A stretch of 64,000 bases of DNA from Rhizopus sp. PT2906 (GCA_025529335.1 JAMYHX010000112.1:35336-99335); one strand, 5' to 3'. Numbered from the stretch's first letter, positions 46,044 to 58,135 are shown. Numbers and translations are program-made. Notes: generated by a model from the letters alone, not told the origin.

Positions 46044-49000
46044 ATGGAAGAACGACGAAGCTTACGAAAGAGCTTTCAGGAATGGTTAAGCACTAAAAGA
46101 AATAGTTCCACTCCTCAGCCTCCATTAAATGCCACGGCCACGTTAGAAGACGAACATCAACCCGAAGTCGTGAAACCACAAAAGAGTCATACACTTATCA
46201 TGGAATCAGTTCGTGTAGACTTTCCATTAAAACCCTGTAAGAGCTCTTTTTTAAAATTGTTGTGTCTTGGCTAACAGAAAACTCAATTGATCATGTATAG
46301 ATCCGGCCCAATTACAAATGATGTCCAAAGTAACAGCATCAAGATTACATAGATCCCTATTGATCAGCTAATCCATTTCTCTTCTTGATAGATTATCCAT
46401 GCTTTAAATCGCTCAGAAAACGCATTACTAGAGAGTCCGACAGGTAAACAACGTTAGATGTACAGAAAAGATAAACTTATCACTATATATAGGCTCTGGT
46501 AAATCACTTGCTTTGCTTTGTGCGGCTTTAGGTATGCGCATATACGCATATCATGTTTTGCGAGAGACGCTTATAGTTTATGTACATAGCTTGGAGAGAC
46601 AATGAACGGAAGAAATTAGCAGAGAAAGATGCTCAAGAGAGAGAAGAACGAGCAAAGGCAATGTTAAGTGCTGCGACAGAAGAGCTAGAAAATGTATCAG
46701 AAAAAAGAGCTAGAAATGAAGAAATCATCCGTCCGGAAGACTTGTTCAAACGTTTCAAGTGCGATGACACCTCCTTTGATGATTTTCAGCCAAATCAAAT
46801 GTTTAACGGTAAAAAGATTGCAGAAATCAGTACACCTGCTTCTCCATCCGATGCCCTGTCTGCTTCAGAGCCAGCGTTGGCATCGGCTGCACCTTCAGAG
46901 AGAGAAAAACCAACAGCATTTCCAAAGATACCCCGTATTTTTGTTGGAAGCAGAACGCATAAACAACTAACACAGCTTGTGTCCGAACTAAAGAGAAATA
47001 CAAACTATAGTCCTCGAATGACCGTTCTTGGAAGTCGCGAACAGCTATGCATACATCCAAAAGTATCTAAATCGAACAACAAGGCTGAAGACTGTTCCAA
47101 CCTCTTGGATAAACAAGCTTGTGTTTTTGCTCATAGAACAAAAAAGCTTATCAATAGAATAATGACAGAACCTGCCAATCGAATTTTGGATATTGAAGAT
47201 ATGGTTTCTTTGGGAAAGGGAATAGGTGGATGCCCGTATTACGGCTCAAGGAAAATGTATGAAGTAGCTGAAGTCATATTCTGCCCTTACAACTATATTC
47301 TTGATCCAGGTAATCAAAAAAGATCTATATTTTAAATTCAATGACTTACCATTGTTATAAAGTCATTAGACAACTTATGGATATTAATTTGGAAGGAAGT
47401 ATCATTATTTTGGATGAAGGTAAGCATTTTTCTTTATTTGGATACTGATGAGGCTTATTGATCATCTATAGCTCATAATATGGAGGATGCCGCACGTTCT
47501 GCTGGTTCATTTGAGATTGATGAAAAGGCTTTAAATACAGTAAAGATCGAATTGACGCAAGTTATAAAAGGTGGATTTGAAGTGCATTCCCATAAGATAT
47601 TAGAGCATCTATTCGATGGTCTCTGGGAATGGATCACTTCTTCTGATAATATATATAACAAACAAGATTATGAAAGATATATATGCGTTTGGTCAGGCCA
47701 GAAGATCATTGAAAAATTAAAAGAATTGAGCATCACAGCTCATATATTTCAAACACAATTCATTCCTGCCTACAAGGCTGTTTCTGCACATGCTGAAGCG
47801 ATTAGAAAGGAGGCTGAAGACAGGAGCATATATGATGAATTAGATCGAGATGATCCTGAAGTTATAGTGCATAGACGAAGATGTCTATCCAACAACTCGC
47901 TAACTATCGTCCGAGGTATCTTTCTCATATTTGGATATTTATTTAAAGAAGACTGTGATTATGCCGAAGATTATAGAATGGCCCTTATGAAGCGTGTGGA
48001 AAGAGGTGGACAGAAGCTCGGTAGAAAGAAAAATAACCCTGGTCAAGAGAATGTATGGACCTACAAGTTAGGCTTTTGGTGCTTGAATCCAGGCATCATC
48101 TTTCAGGATATGTGCGCAACAACAAAATCAGTTATTCTAACCAGCGGTACCTTATCACCGATGGACAGTTTTGCCTCAGAACTGCAAACTAAATTCGTCA
48201 GTAAATTGGAAGCCAACCATGTTATCGATCCATCGCAGGTCTGGGTATCTTGTCTACCCACGGGTCCAAGTGGAACTAGCTTAAAAGGCATTTATACCAA
48301 CATGGAAAGTTTTCGATACCAAGATGATGTTGGAGAGGCTATCTGGCAAATTGCTGAAGTTGTTCCTTTTGGCATACTATGTTTCTTACCTTCATATAAT
48401 GCGCTGGATAAGCTTATGGAAAGATGGAACGCGACAGGGATGAAAAAGCAAATCGAAAGCAAAAAACTCATCTTGTGTGAGCCAAAGGGGTCCGATAAAA
48501 AAGTATTTGAAAAGACAATCAATAGATTTTATGACCACATCAATAAGGCAATGTGCGCTGCAACGGGAGATCAAGATGGCGCTATCCTCTTTGCAGTCTA
48601 TCGAGGAAAAGTGAGCGAGGGAATAGACTTTACGAATGAGTATTGTCGAGCTGTCGTGGCGCTGGGGATACCTTATCCAGGAATAAAGGATATGGAAGTT
48701 CAATTGAAAAAGGAATACAATGACAGGAAAAGAATGAAACATAAAAACGCTGATGTATTGACTGGACGCGAATGGTACTCTATACAGGCCTATAGAGGTA
48801 AGAAAACAAAAGAGACATGAATGTATGGATCTAATATGTTTTGGTGGCATTAGCTATAAACCAAGCTCTTGGTCGATGCATACGGCACAGAAATGTAAGT
48901 CTTATCTTTATTTGCTTTTCTGTTATATTAAGTCTTTTGTTTAATCCAGGACTGGGGAGCGATTATACTGCTAGAAGATCGATTTCAAACACAAGAGAAT

Positions 49001-49957
49001 GTAAAAGGCTTATCAAAATGGATACGGAGCAAATTACAAGTATATGATAACTTTCAAGAAGGAATATCTAGCTTAAAAAGCTTTGTAAAGCATCGTCTAA
49101 GTATTGAGGAGGAAAGTATTGCAAGAGAAGCAACGGACACATTTGCTATTGAAGAAGCCACAAAAGGAGCAATAGAAACACCTTCTGTTGAAGAAACCAC
49201 AAAAGAGGCAATACCAATACCCCCTACTATAGAGACCACAGCAATCTCATCTATCAACATGGCTGACGCCATTGAAGCAAATGAAACACCCCAGATCGAC
49301 ACGCCTAATGACGCAAAGACTGTTAAAGTGGAAAGTATAAACAATACCCTAACTGATAATGACATGGATGCTATAATGAAGGACATCGATGAAGATGTAA
49401 ATTGCAGCCCACCAAAAGAAGAGCAAATTATTATATCAAACTTCTTTACAAAAGCCACAACAACTGTAGATACCTCAAAGAAGCCTGTACTCTGTAAATA
49501 TTGCAAATGTACCTTAATGACGGGCGATGTAGGTCATTTGAAGCCTGTTGATAACTTTCATCTGAATTGTGTGCTCAGTTCAAACCAAAATGATACTCAA
49601 ATGCTTGAAGTAAACGATCCATCAAATTGGAAGACTACGAATATATGTATCGATGTATCAAAGCTGCCAAATGAAACACAAGTGTACATGAATAAGGCAG
49701 ATAAACTATGTTACCAAAAAATCAACTGTACTTGTGGACACCTTGTTGGGATTATCATATGCGGTGCAACTTCATCTGAAAAGACAAGTTATGTAGGGAA
49801 AGTGTTCCTTTGGGATGACAGGGTTATTACTCAAAGAGAGAGACAAAAGGGGTTCTTGACATCCGTCAAAAAAGTGATAGAAGATGATGAAGTAACCAAG
49901 GATGAGCCATTATTTGAATCCAACTCGATGACTGACATGTTTTATAATCTACCTTGA
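46044..49957 (+). CDS. FANCJ: FANCJ/BRIP1-type Fe-S DNA helicase with C-terminal cysteine-rich extension
   Basis: About nine exons, roughly 1,150 residues. The start MEERRSLRKSFQEWL (ATG 46044) is downstream of an in-frame GTG. Superfamily 2 XPD-like helicase motifs: Q-motif YPAQLQMMSKV, Walker A ESPTGSGKSLALLCAAL, and an Fe-S cluster region with REQLCIHP, CSNLLDKQACVF and GGCPYYGSRK. DEAH box: IIILDEAHNMEDAARSAG; motif IV-VI: LTSGTLSPMDSF, FAVYRGKVSEGIDFTN and NQALGRCIRHRN. The region between Walker A and the Fe-S domain fits FANCJ. It unwinds G-quadruplex and cross-linked DNA in Fanconi/BRCA repair. The last ~150 residues add CKYCKC...C and NCTCGHLVGIIICG, a possible zinc domain. The stop overlaps the convergent small gene by 9 bp. 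Confidence 0.9.
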
Positions 49958-50331
49958 TTTTTTTTTTTTCATTTTAATGTATATATAAAGGAATGTCCCC
50001 AAACGAATCCACGGTATCAACTTTTCGACTTCCCTTTCCTTTCTTTCGAAAGTGGAGGGAAAGAGCTGGATACCTTCATTGGGATCAAGAGTGGAGGTAT
50101 AAGCAATCTTATATCTGTATGACTCAAGCTTTGTCAACGGAAAGCCAGTAAAAGCTTTTTGAACTTCCAATAAATGAAAGCCCTGACAAAGGATCTAAGG
50201 CAGATATGTGTTAAGAAGCTTAAAAAAAAAAAAATTTTACTGTAATTTATAGTTGTGGGGAGACAGCAACTTTCAAAGTCACATTTGATTCCAAGTTTGA
50301 GCTCAGAAAGACGGACATTTAATGTTTAAAA
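49949..50331 (-). CDS. Small unidentified protein gene, two-exon model
   Basis: A TAG acceptor after a poly-T tract (about 50205) opens a frame reading ILCQGFHLLEVQKAFTGFPL and then KIAYTSTLDPNEGIQLFPS, KLIPWIRLGTF, to a stop at 49949. An upstream exon starting MSVFLSSNLESNVTLK (ATG near 50331) could splice to it in phase. The composition is protein-like (mixed hydrophobic pattern, no low complexity), yet I do not recognise the family. The plus strand of the first exon is also open for 19 codons, so the direction is not certain. Confidence 0.3.
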
Positions 50332-50359
50332 TTAAAAGATTTTAATGTCTATTTTGATT

Positions 50360-52900
50360 CTAATGTTGGATTAAAGCAAGTGTTGAAGATCCAGAAGTCT
50401 CTAATGTATTATGCTGCGTGTTCTTTCTTCTTCTCAATACAACTATTAAGCATGCTGAACAAATTAACAAGATCATTACAGAAGTAAGCGGCACTATTAA
50501 TGGAAGTGGTACATAATCATGATGCGTTTCTTTGGGTGTTTCCTTTTCTTGTATTTTTTCTTCTATACATGTTCCATCTGAGCATTTTCCACTTACTCCA
50601 CACGGAGTACCGTCAAGGAAGTTTGCCGAGAATAGTATACAGTTTTCCTCGTCCCCAGGAAAGTCACAGAGCATCTTGCACTCACTTGACCTTTCAGAGC
50701 ATGCACTAGTAATATTCATTGCATATCCCCGTGCAAAGCATTGCTGATCTCTTGAAGTACATTGTCCCGATACGCATGCAAGCCCATTAGGGCCACACAC
50801 GGTACCATCATTTTCATAAGTATCAGGAGGACAGGCACCGGAAGTTCCTGTGCAGTATTCAGGTTTATCACAGAGCGTTACTGCTGGCCGACATACATGT
50901 TCACTTGACTGAAATCGACACTGATGACAGCAGCCTTCATTGGTATCTCTAATAGATTTTAAAATATTCATAAGTTTAAGGGAGTTCTTTTTTTTTTAAA
51001 AAAAATATATAATTACTCGCAGACAGCATCGTTAATAAATTTGCAAGTTTTAGGATCACAGCAGACGCTTTCTACGCCTCCTGTATCACAATCCTCTCCG
51101 TCTTCCTTGATACCATTTCCGCAGACGTTCAACTGGAACAAGTTTTGTGTATGGTCTTGAGGATCTATTTTTGTCATATCGATAATCAATCAACAATAAG
51201 ATATTCAGCAGTTTTGGAAATTTACCTGAAAGACACGTTGCGACAGAGGATAGCGATGAGCATATAGTGTTGATAGAGCAGGGACTAAATCTTTCCACTG
51301 ACGAATTACTAGTAGGGTTCATAATGTATGCTCCATCAGCACTACATTCAGAGCTACTTAATGAGCAACAAGAGCATTTTTCTGAAGTGCATGGACATGA
51401 TTGAGAATTACAGTCATGAATGGCTCCTATGAAACAAAAACAATTATAAGTAAGGCTTTTAAAAGGTTGCCAGCTTACCAAAGGAGTGTCCAATCTCATG
51501 TGTTACGATCTTCCATTCGTCTCTAGCTAAGAAGAGAGATGGTTACAGACATAAAGTCAAAAAAATATATATATACACATTATTTACTGATAGATGATAC
51601 GCTGACACCAGAAACATAACGCATCTTTCCAAAGTCATCTTCCTGTTTACTCAACCCGGTATTACAAAGCTGCCCAAGCCAGGCAAGTCCTACTTCTAAT
51701 CCGATACTACACCATGTATTTAGATAATGGCACATAATCACACACTATTTCTCTTTTCTCTTTCTTTCCGCCTTGTCTTACTTACTTACGGACAATTTGT
51801 CATTAAATGCCATAGACCAGCATCATCCGGGGCCAACTGACTTCTCCAAAGGCTAAAGTCGCTTAGACGATCATAAAGCGAATAATTTGGCTCACACACA
51901 CGATTCCATGCGACATCATTATTGACACTTGCAGGACAGGTTCGATCCATCAATGTGATGTTGATCAGACCTAATGTGATATTAAAAGTGTCTTCAAACA
52001 ATACAGAGGCCGTATTGAAATCATTCACGATCTGCATACGTGCTGCTTCCTTGCTTTTGTAGTGCTGAACATAAGTGCAGTCAGCAGCTACGCCGATATA
52101 GAGAACTACAAAAAAGTTAATGGCTTTGAATATGTAGTACAGTGATCATGGTTTACTCTTTCTTGATGTCGGACATCCTTCAGAACGCTTGACTACACTT
52201 GTTTGATGGATGATTGGTAATTGATCTATACCACACGTATGATGTTCAGGGCTATCTTCACCTGATGGTAGTACATCGGAATCCTTATAGATGATTATCA
52301 AGTCATTGATCTCGGGATCATTGGACCTTTTTGTTCGATAGTAAGTATCTTTGGTCTTTATATGATACATTGTGTCATGTACACGAAAGGATCCCTGAAT
52401 AAAATACGAATCATCCGGCCTATGTATATAAAAGAAATTATTACCAAAAAGGAAATATGTGATATAAAGATTACCTTTTATAAATCATCAATCTTGCCCA
52501 GCCAAGTGAATCCTGTTGTTCCTTATAATTGGGCCAGATATAATCAGAATCACCTGCATGGATGACGTGTCCCTTATAAATAATGTCTCGATCAACAGGC
52601 ACACTTTGTCCATCTTGATAGATGACGGCTTGAGGATGGAAGAGTTCAGTGTTTGGTTCGAGGTGCAAGTAAAATACATTGTCAAAGGCCTTTATCACAA
52701 GTCGTGTCTGTTCATATGGTTTGGTCTCCAAATAAAAGTCAGTGATGCCTTGGATGGATTGAATCCTGTTACTATTCAAACAGCAGGCTAATATATGCTG
52801 CATATTAAGAATTCAGGCAGAACAAAAAAAATGAAGGAGAGGCGTTATCCTTACCCTCTAATATAAATATCAATAGGATCCATCGAATGTACTGTATCAT
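50360..52900 (-). CDS. ADAM-family metalloprotease-disintegrin
   Basis: About eight exons, roughly 700 residues. The signal peptide MIQYIRWILLIFILEHILA spans the first splice. A prodomain with YYRTKRSND and a Cys-switch-like HHTCGIDQL precede the reprolysin domain. Catalytic zinc site: VTHEIGHSFGAIHDC (HExxHxxGxxHD), then an IMNPTSNSS Met-turn. The disintegrin and Cys-rich regions start VCGNGIKEDGEDCDTGG. They continue with CCHQCRFQSSEHVCRPAV and CDFPGDEENCILFS, where about 30 cysteines are visible. A C-terminal membrane span (LIVPLTSVMILLICSACLIV) is followed by a short basic tail, so it is a type I protein of the cell surface. It resembles fungal ADM-type proteases. Confidence 0.93.
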
Positions 52901-53176
52901 TAGTAACAAATACAAAAGAGAGAAGAAAGAGGAAATGCAGTTTAAGAGTGTTTATATATATATATATACATTTAAATTAGACTAGTAATAAGGAACTCAT
53001 TTATATGCGTGTTTACACTTGTTACTGAGTGAGTGAAAATATCATTTCAGAAAAGACTGTCATAAATAACTAGAAGACTTATGAATAAAAAATAACGTAT
53101 TGTTCATTTTATACTTACCAAGGCGTCAAGGAATGCACTGATGTTATAGACAGCGCATTAAATCTAGGGAGCACTA
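52901..53176. other. Spacer between ADAM start and the Fanzor remnant
   Basis: Contains a TA run (52955-52970) and the ADAM promoter. In Fanzor/TnpB loci, the guide-RNA scaffold tends to overlap or follow the protein's 3' end, which here is this region. No structure could be confirmed by eye. Confidence 0.3.
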
Positions 53177-53886
53177 TTAATCTTCTGAAGGCCTTTTGAA
53201 GGGAAGGGGAGGACTTTCATTGTCGTGTTTTGATTTGTAAACAAAGATACCATATATATTTAATGCACTGTTCACATCGTGATTCCAAACCGTACCACAA
53301 GATTCACATTTGAGGACAGAGTGTACTCTTCGCTTTGATCCAATAATTGAGATGCTATTTAGTTTTTTGGATTTGCACTTGTTACATATCTGACTCGTTA
53401 AGTACTCATCAACCAAAACAAATTCGGTCTCCCCGTTGGATTGTTTGCATTTTCGTTTGATTTCTTTAGTAATACGTCTAGTGGGTGCAGCTCGTTTTCC
53501 TTTCATACTCAATAAAAGAACCATTTTCGAATGTAATGATTCGCTCCTGCTGAGAGGAGGAAGGGAGGTCAGCAGGAGGTAGAAGTACATGTTTGCTTTT
53601 GTTTGGGTTTTGGTTTTTAGCGCCAACTGTATTTGTTTTGCCATACTTTTTGCTGTTATCAAAGAGTCTTTTAGCAATTTCTTGAGTTCCTTTTTGCTTG
53701 TTGGTATAAGCCTTGAACATTAATTGAATAAATTTGTTTGCGTTTGTGCAAACAAAGAAGGGAACCCCTGATCGACAGCTAATGAACCCTTAATAAATGC
53801 CATATCAAACTTGTAGCTTACATACCTTTCCCTTTATTTCGCTTTGCCTTTGGAGGCGGAAGATCATCGTCTTTCTTTCGCTTCAT
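53177..53886 (-). pseudogene. Degenerate Fanzor (eukaryotic TnpB-like) nuclease
   Basis: A first exon (ATG 53886) encodes a basic NLS-like MKRKKDDDLPPPKAKRNKGK and a GTATGT donor. Downstream: GSLAVDQGFPSLFA (possible RuvC-I Asp, about 53773), KAYTNKQKGTQEIAKRL and RIITFENGSF (possible RuvC-II Glu, about 53530). Then, in another frame, MKGKRAAPTRRITKEIK, FVLVDEYLTSQICNKC, LKCESCGTVWNHDVNSALNI (Zn ribbon and RuvC-III Asp) to TAA 53177. CxxC..CxxC plus NHDVNSA is the TnpB/OrfB zinc-ribbon signature, and VDEY-x-TS the Fanzor form. Two frame changes and an in-frame stop show decay. The N-terminal wedge domains are missing. The neighbour is a Helitron remnant on the same strand. Confidence 0.75.
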
Positions 53887-54459
53887 GTTGAAGTAAAGAA
53901 AAAAGGGGAAAGGAAAAAGCATCTGAGGATAGCCTTGTCATGTTAAATTAACGATCGACAACGTTATTTTTATTAATTAATCATATTTTCTTTAATAGTA
54001 AAATGTTTCTTGCATGAAAAAGCACTCCACTTTTAACATATTGCATATCTTACTGTGATCTCCAAAGCAGTTTTCTTTATAAAAGTGATGGTATAAAGAT
54101 ATTAAAATGACACACGATGGTCATAAATCATCATCTAACACCAGGAACAGTGATTGAAGAAGTAACAGTGAAGAGAGAAAAGAAGAAACACAAACCCTAA
54201 TGACGCCCATATGTTCCATAATGAAATATTAGTACGTAATTCGTACACATGTATGCAGCATGTGTCTGGCTGATACGTTGAAAGTACTGCTCAAAACCAT
54301 GTCCTTGACGGAGATTATCATTTCTACTGCTGCTTCTTAAAATAAGAACGATGTCACGGAAGCTTCTGTCAATATACTAAATAGGAATAACTGTGACAGC
54401 GTCTTCCATCGTTGGCAGGTTGTGAGTACGTCTGACGCCTCCTTCAATCAAATGCATTC
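53887..54459. other. Spacer between Fanzor and Helitron remnants
   Basis: About 570 bases, AT-rich, without recognised coding sequence. If both relics belonged to one element, this is its interior. Confidence 0.35.
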
Positions 54460-55098
54460 TCATCGATGAACTGAGATAATATAAGGTGATCTGCTTTCGG
54501 CAGAGCTATTGTTGTTAGCTCTATCCTCGCTGTTGATGCTGGAGCTTTCGTGGTTGCTCAATAATTCATATGCATGACGATAAATGCGTGCGAAGGGATT
54601 GCACTGAGAAAACAAAGTTGAAGGATTTTTTATAATCTCATTCTCCAAATTTTCATTCCTTTCTGATCGTCCCTAAACATCATATGAAGGATCATAGATG
54701 TACAATTGAGCATATGAAGGCGTGTTGCCCTCAACTGAGAGTAGATACCTTTGACGGCGACGTAGAGCGTCGTGAATCTGAAAGGTGTTTAGTCCACCTC
54801 TGTTATTTTTGGCATTACGCTCCTCAGCCGAGACAACGTCGCAGCCTAAGGAAGTAAACGCAAAGGCAGCGTTGTATTGACGAAGGTTATCCTTAAAGTG
54901 CCTTCCTATAGCACCTGTGCGAGCGAGTGAGTCCTTCAAGTACTGAGGCGGGTCAGGCAAAAGTTGCAACTGGATTGATACCCACTTGCAGCATGATTCC
55001 CAGCTAGGATTTCTCAAAGATGATGCCGCTTGCCTTTCATCGATCGAATGCAAGGCGTAACAGTGCGGATATTCCTTATCCATACGTCCAGGATCCAA
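54460..55098 (-). pseudogene. Helitron Rep/helicase-like N-terminal fragment
   Basis: The upper piece (54673-55098) contains CCKWVSIQLQLLPDPPQYLK, then FKDNLRQYNAAFAFTSLGCD and TPSYAQLYIYDPSYDV. The lower piece (54460-54648), in another frame, starts ENEIIKNPSTLFSQCNPFAR and continues IYRHAYELLSN. This order (CC.+GKV-like, P-x-x-L, N-I-R-x-Y-N-x-x-F-A-F-T-S-L-G, F-A-Q-L-Y-I-Y-D, N-P-F...A-Y-E-L-L) is the Helitron_like_N segment upstream of the Rep domain. Rep HUH and helicase motifs are not found, so only a truncated relic remains. Rolling-circle transposons of this class have no inverted repeats. Confidence 0.8.
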
Positions 55099-55649
55099 AG
55101 GACGAAGGCGAAATATAAGCAGCAGAAATGGCCTGGGAAGGTTCTACTCTAGTCTTTCCTTGCGTCTTACTGAGCTGCTTTCCTGCTCTTCTTGTTCAGC
55201 TCTACGTCTGCATCGCGATGCTGCAACCCTTTCTCTACACGATTACTAGGTACAGTCAAACCTATGGAATTTGGCGTTTTCTCAACACAGGAGGAGCATG
55301 TAGCTGCTCTAGAAGTATTGTTTTCCATTGTTCTAATGAGCAACAATGTTCGCAGACACATTCGAATCAAAAGAAAATATTACATACCAAATTATTTCAA
55401 AATGTTTTATGAGTAAAAAAAAAAAAAAAATGCTCAATACAATGAGTAAAAGAAAACGTTTATATTCAAAAAGAAAGGAAAGAAAGCTCATGTGCTCGCA
55501 GGAACCAAATGCTTGTCGCGTAGATTCGATGCTCGAGTCGGAAAAGGCATTAAAAAAGCAGCCAAATCATAAATAATAATTACTTTTTCATTATCCTTTT
55601 ATGCATAATGGAGATGTGGGGAAATGCCAGGTTTAGTAAATGTTATGTG
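55099..55649. other. Accessory spacer with second transposon-end copy
   Basis: Contains the 35-bp terminus at 55251-55285 and short open frames without recognised content; 3' flank of the following minus-strand gene. Confidence 0.4.
55251..55285 (+). mobile_element. 35-bp transposon terminus (TACARTCARACC type), copy 2
   Basis: Begins TACAGTCAAACCTATGG and shares 32 of 35 bases with 41025-41059, including an 18-base AATTTGGCGTTTTCTCAA identity. Preceded by CTAGG, so the TA could be the target dinucleotide. The sequences diverge completely beyond base 35. Confidence 0.55.
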
Positions 55650-58135
55650 TTAGTTATCTCCGTTTTCTCTTGAGACAACAGTTTCTGCTCTTTCAATGAT
55701 CAAGAGTAAACAACGTACAAATTCGACAAGTGGTCCAGTGAGATCATCTGGTCTTCCAAGTACATCCTCTACTGTCCAAGGAGCAAACTTTCCAACGGGT
55801 AGATCCAGGTTTGATTTGAATAATTGATCATGTGCAGAATAAAAAATCTAATAAAAGGTTTGTATAATGCTCAAGTATATAATAATTATATACTTACTTC
55901 TATTGTATACCAAACCTTTCCACGACCAGTATCTCCCAGTATTTTGTTAATATTGTAGCCTAAGGATGTCTGAGGGATCAAGGGAAGTTTTTCTACACGT
56001 GTTATTTCTACAACAAATGGAAAGTGTAATCGATGTCTTGTCGTATCTTTTAAATATATATCAGTGACTTCCAAGAAATCGGGCACATCCTCGTAGGTGA
56101 TTTGTCTGCAATGAGGACTGATGGAGATTTTCTTGAGGAAGGTCGAATAAGGCTTAACATCCATTCTTGTCAAATCTTCAGTTTGCAGGACCATTTGGAA
56201 ATCATACTTTCTGTCAAGAGAAACCCAATCAATTTCTGCAACCCTGTGTGTGCCAGTGACAATTTTTGTAAAGTTGACCGCATGTTGGTTCATATAGAGG
56301 ACCACTGGCTTATATGGGAGCACAGGTTGATTACGTGCATTAGCATGGATTTCAAAGTAAGCATGCTTTCCATTAGGAGAAGGGAAGAGTTCTCTGAACT
56401 TTGTTATGATGTCTACATCTTCTGTAACGCTATATTGAAAATTATTTTAAAAGAGTTACAATATAACTTCATCTCACTTACAGTCCATTAAACATAGGCT
56501 TGACCCCACCTTCTTTCATAAGAATATCATTAAGTTGCTGATACTTCCAAATTTTCTTTTGTTGTTCTTGATTCAACGAAGTCCACAAGATTTTTCCCAA
56601 GTAAGCACTAAGCTTGATATTACCTTTGTAGCCATGAACATTTTCTAACCTATATGGACGCGTAAGTTTATAATAATAAGACTGGTACCACTTACCCTTG
56701 ACCCAGAGTAGCCATCATATTATGAAGGTTGTACTGTCGAAGCCTATCATATCAGATATTAGCACTTTTAGCCACCATGAATATAAAAAGTTTTGTTCTT
56801 ACATTTCAAGCTGACTTAATCCTTTCACAGAATCACGGCCAGATTTTTGAGAGACTACGCGCATCACCCTTCTGTTGGAAGTCTTTGGAGGTGGTGCCTT
56901 ACGAGGTGCGGATGGTAAAGCTGGAAAATCTTCTTCAGGTGTTTTCTGAGCTGGAGGAGGTGTTTGTGAAGGAGATGTGCTGTGTCGAGGAGGATGTGTT
57001 TGGGCGCTTGGAATATGAACAAATTGCTTCTCACCCCACAAAGGTCGCTGATCAGGGGCTGTTCCAGCCTGAGGAACGTTAAACTTATTTTTAAAAGACG
57101 CCATTTTCATACGTTCGTCCAACGACATTTCTGTCTGCTGAAAGCGCTGAGAAGTAGGTGCTCGCTTTTCTGGCGCTGGTATCCATGTAGCATAAGGTAG
57201 GCTGGGTATATCTATACGATCCTTTGGCTTTCCGAATGCTCCGTTTTTATCCTTGAATACAGGAAGCAAGACAAAATAAGGTGCATGCTTATAAGTTAAA
57301 ACATTGACGTAATCCTTGCGCGCATATCTATCAATAGGGCAGAAATAGATGGCGAATTCTGCGTCCTGAGGCAAATGTACACAGGCAACAGTCATTGTAG
57401 GTCGCTTTCTACGCTTGTGGATTGTTTGTAGATTTTTAAATCGCTGAAGGGCTTCCTTGACACAATCCTCGTCTGATCCTATAATTTTCACTTGCTACAA
57501 ATATAAGTGTTAACCATGTGTCCTATTTGCAAATTATATTGTTTATATATTTTACTCTATTTTCATAGCTGCATTCAGTGTCTGTTTCTTGTCCGATAAC
57601 TGTTAGGTAATCAATTGGCTTGCTGCCCCCCGTAGATGGAACTGTCAAGATTTCCATAGGATTATGTACATTTTTTGCAAACGTAAATGTTTCTTCATAT
57701 TCATCATCATGATAATCAGAGTCTTCACTTTCTGTGTCATTATAGTAATAGGGTTCCGATGATTGCCTCTTCTTCTTTTCCTTTACTTTATCTAGCTCAG
57801 GTGGTCTACCCATTACAGAGCTATTGGCTGTAGAGGACTGTGTTGCTCTTTGCTGACTAGGTAAAGGCGTTTTGGCAATAATTTCCAAGTCTTCATAAGT
57901 TCCCTTCATCATATTTTTATCAATTTCAGCGTGCTATATGAAGGATATCATTTAGTGATAGATAGTAAACAAAATGCGTGATAAACAGTACCAGTTCGGG
58001 CAACATTCTTTTGACAATCTTTAGCATCCTATACGTTTTTTCAAGCTTCAGTCGATTGTTGTCAGTAAATACACAACACCTACGTTTCATCACAAGCTTG
58101 TTGCGATCTTCCTGTGATCTCAAAGCACTGATCAT
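55650..58135 (-). CDS. Uncharacterised KH-like/DUF7905-type protein
   Basis: About eight exons, 650 or more residues. It begins near ATG 58135 (MISALRSQEDRNKLVMKRRC), although the frame is open further upstream, so the start may lie earlier. An acidic Ser/Tyr-rich segment follows, then KIIGSDEDCVKEALQRFKNL, which looks like the end of a KH domain. A basic linker precedes TMTVACVHLPQDAEFAIYFC and HAPYFVLLPVFKDKNG. A Pro-rich stretch follows, and the C-terminal half has VLYMNQHAVNFTKIVTGTHR, LQTEDLTRMDVKPYSTFLKK, FVVEITRVEKLPLIPQ. This three-part order is seen in fungal proteins carrying a DUF7905-type domain, to my memory. RNA binding is an inference from the KH-like piece. Confidence 0.5.

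Noticed and set aside
52955..53176. A specific guide RNA (omega-RNA-like) fold downstream of the Fanzor relic
   Set aside because: No stable structure could be established by eye; only the location is suggestive.
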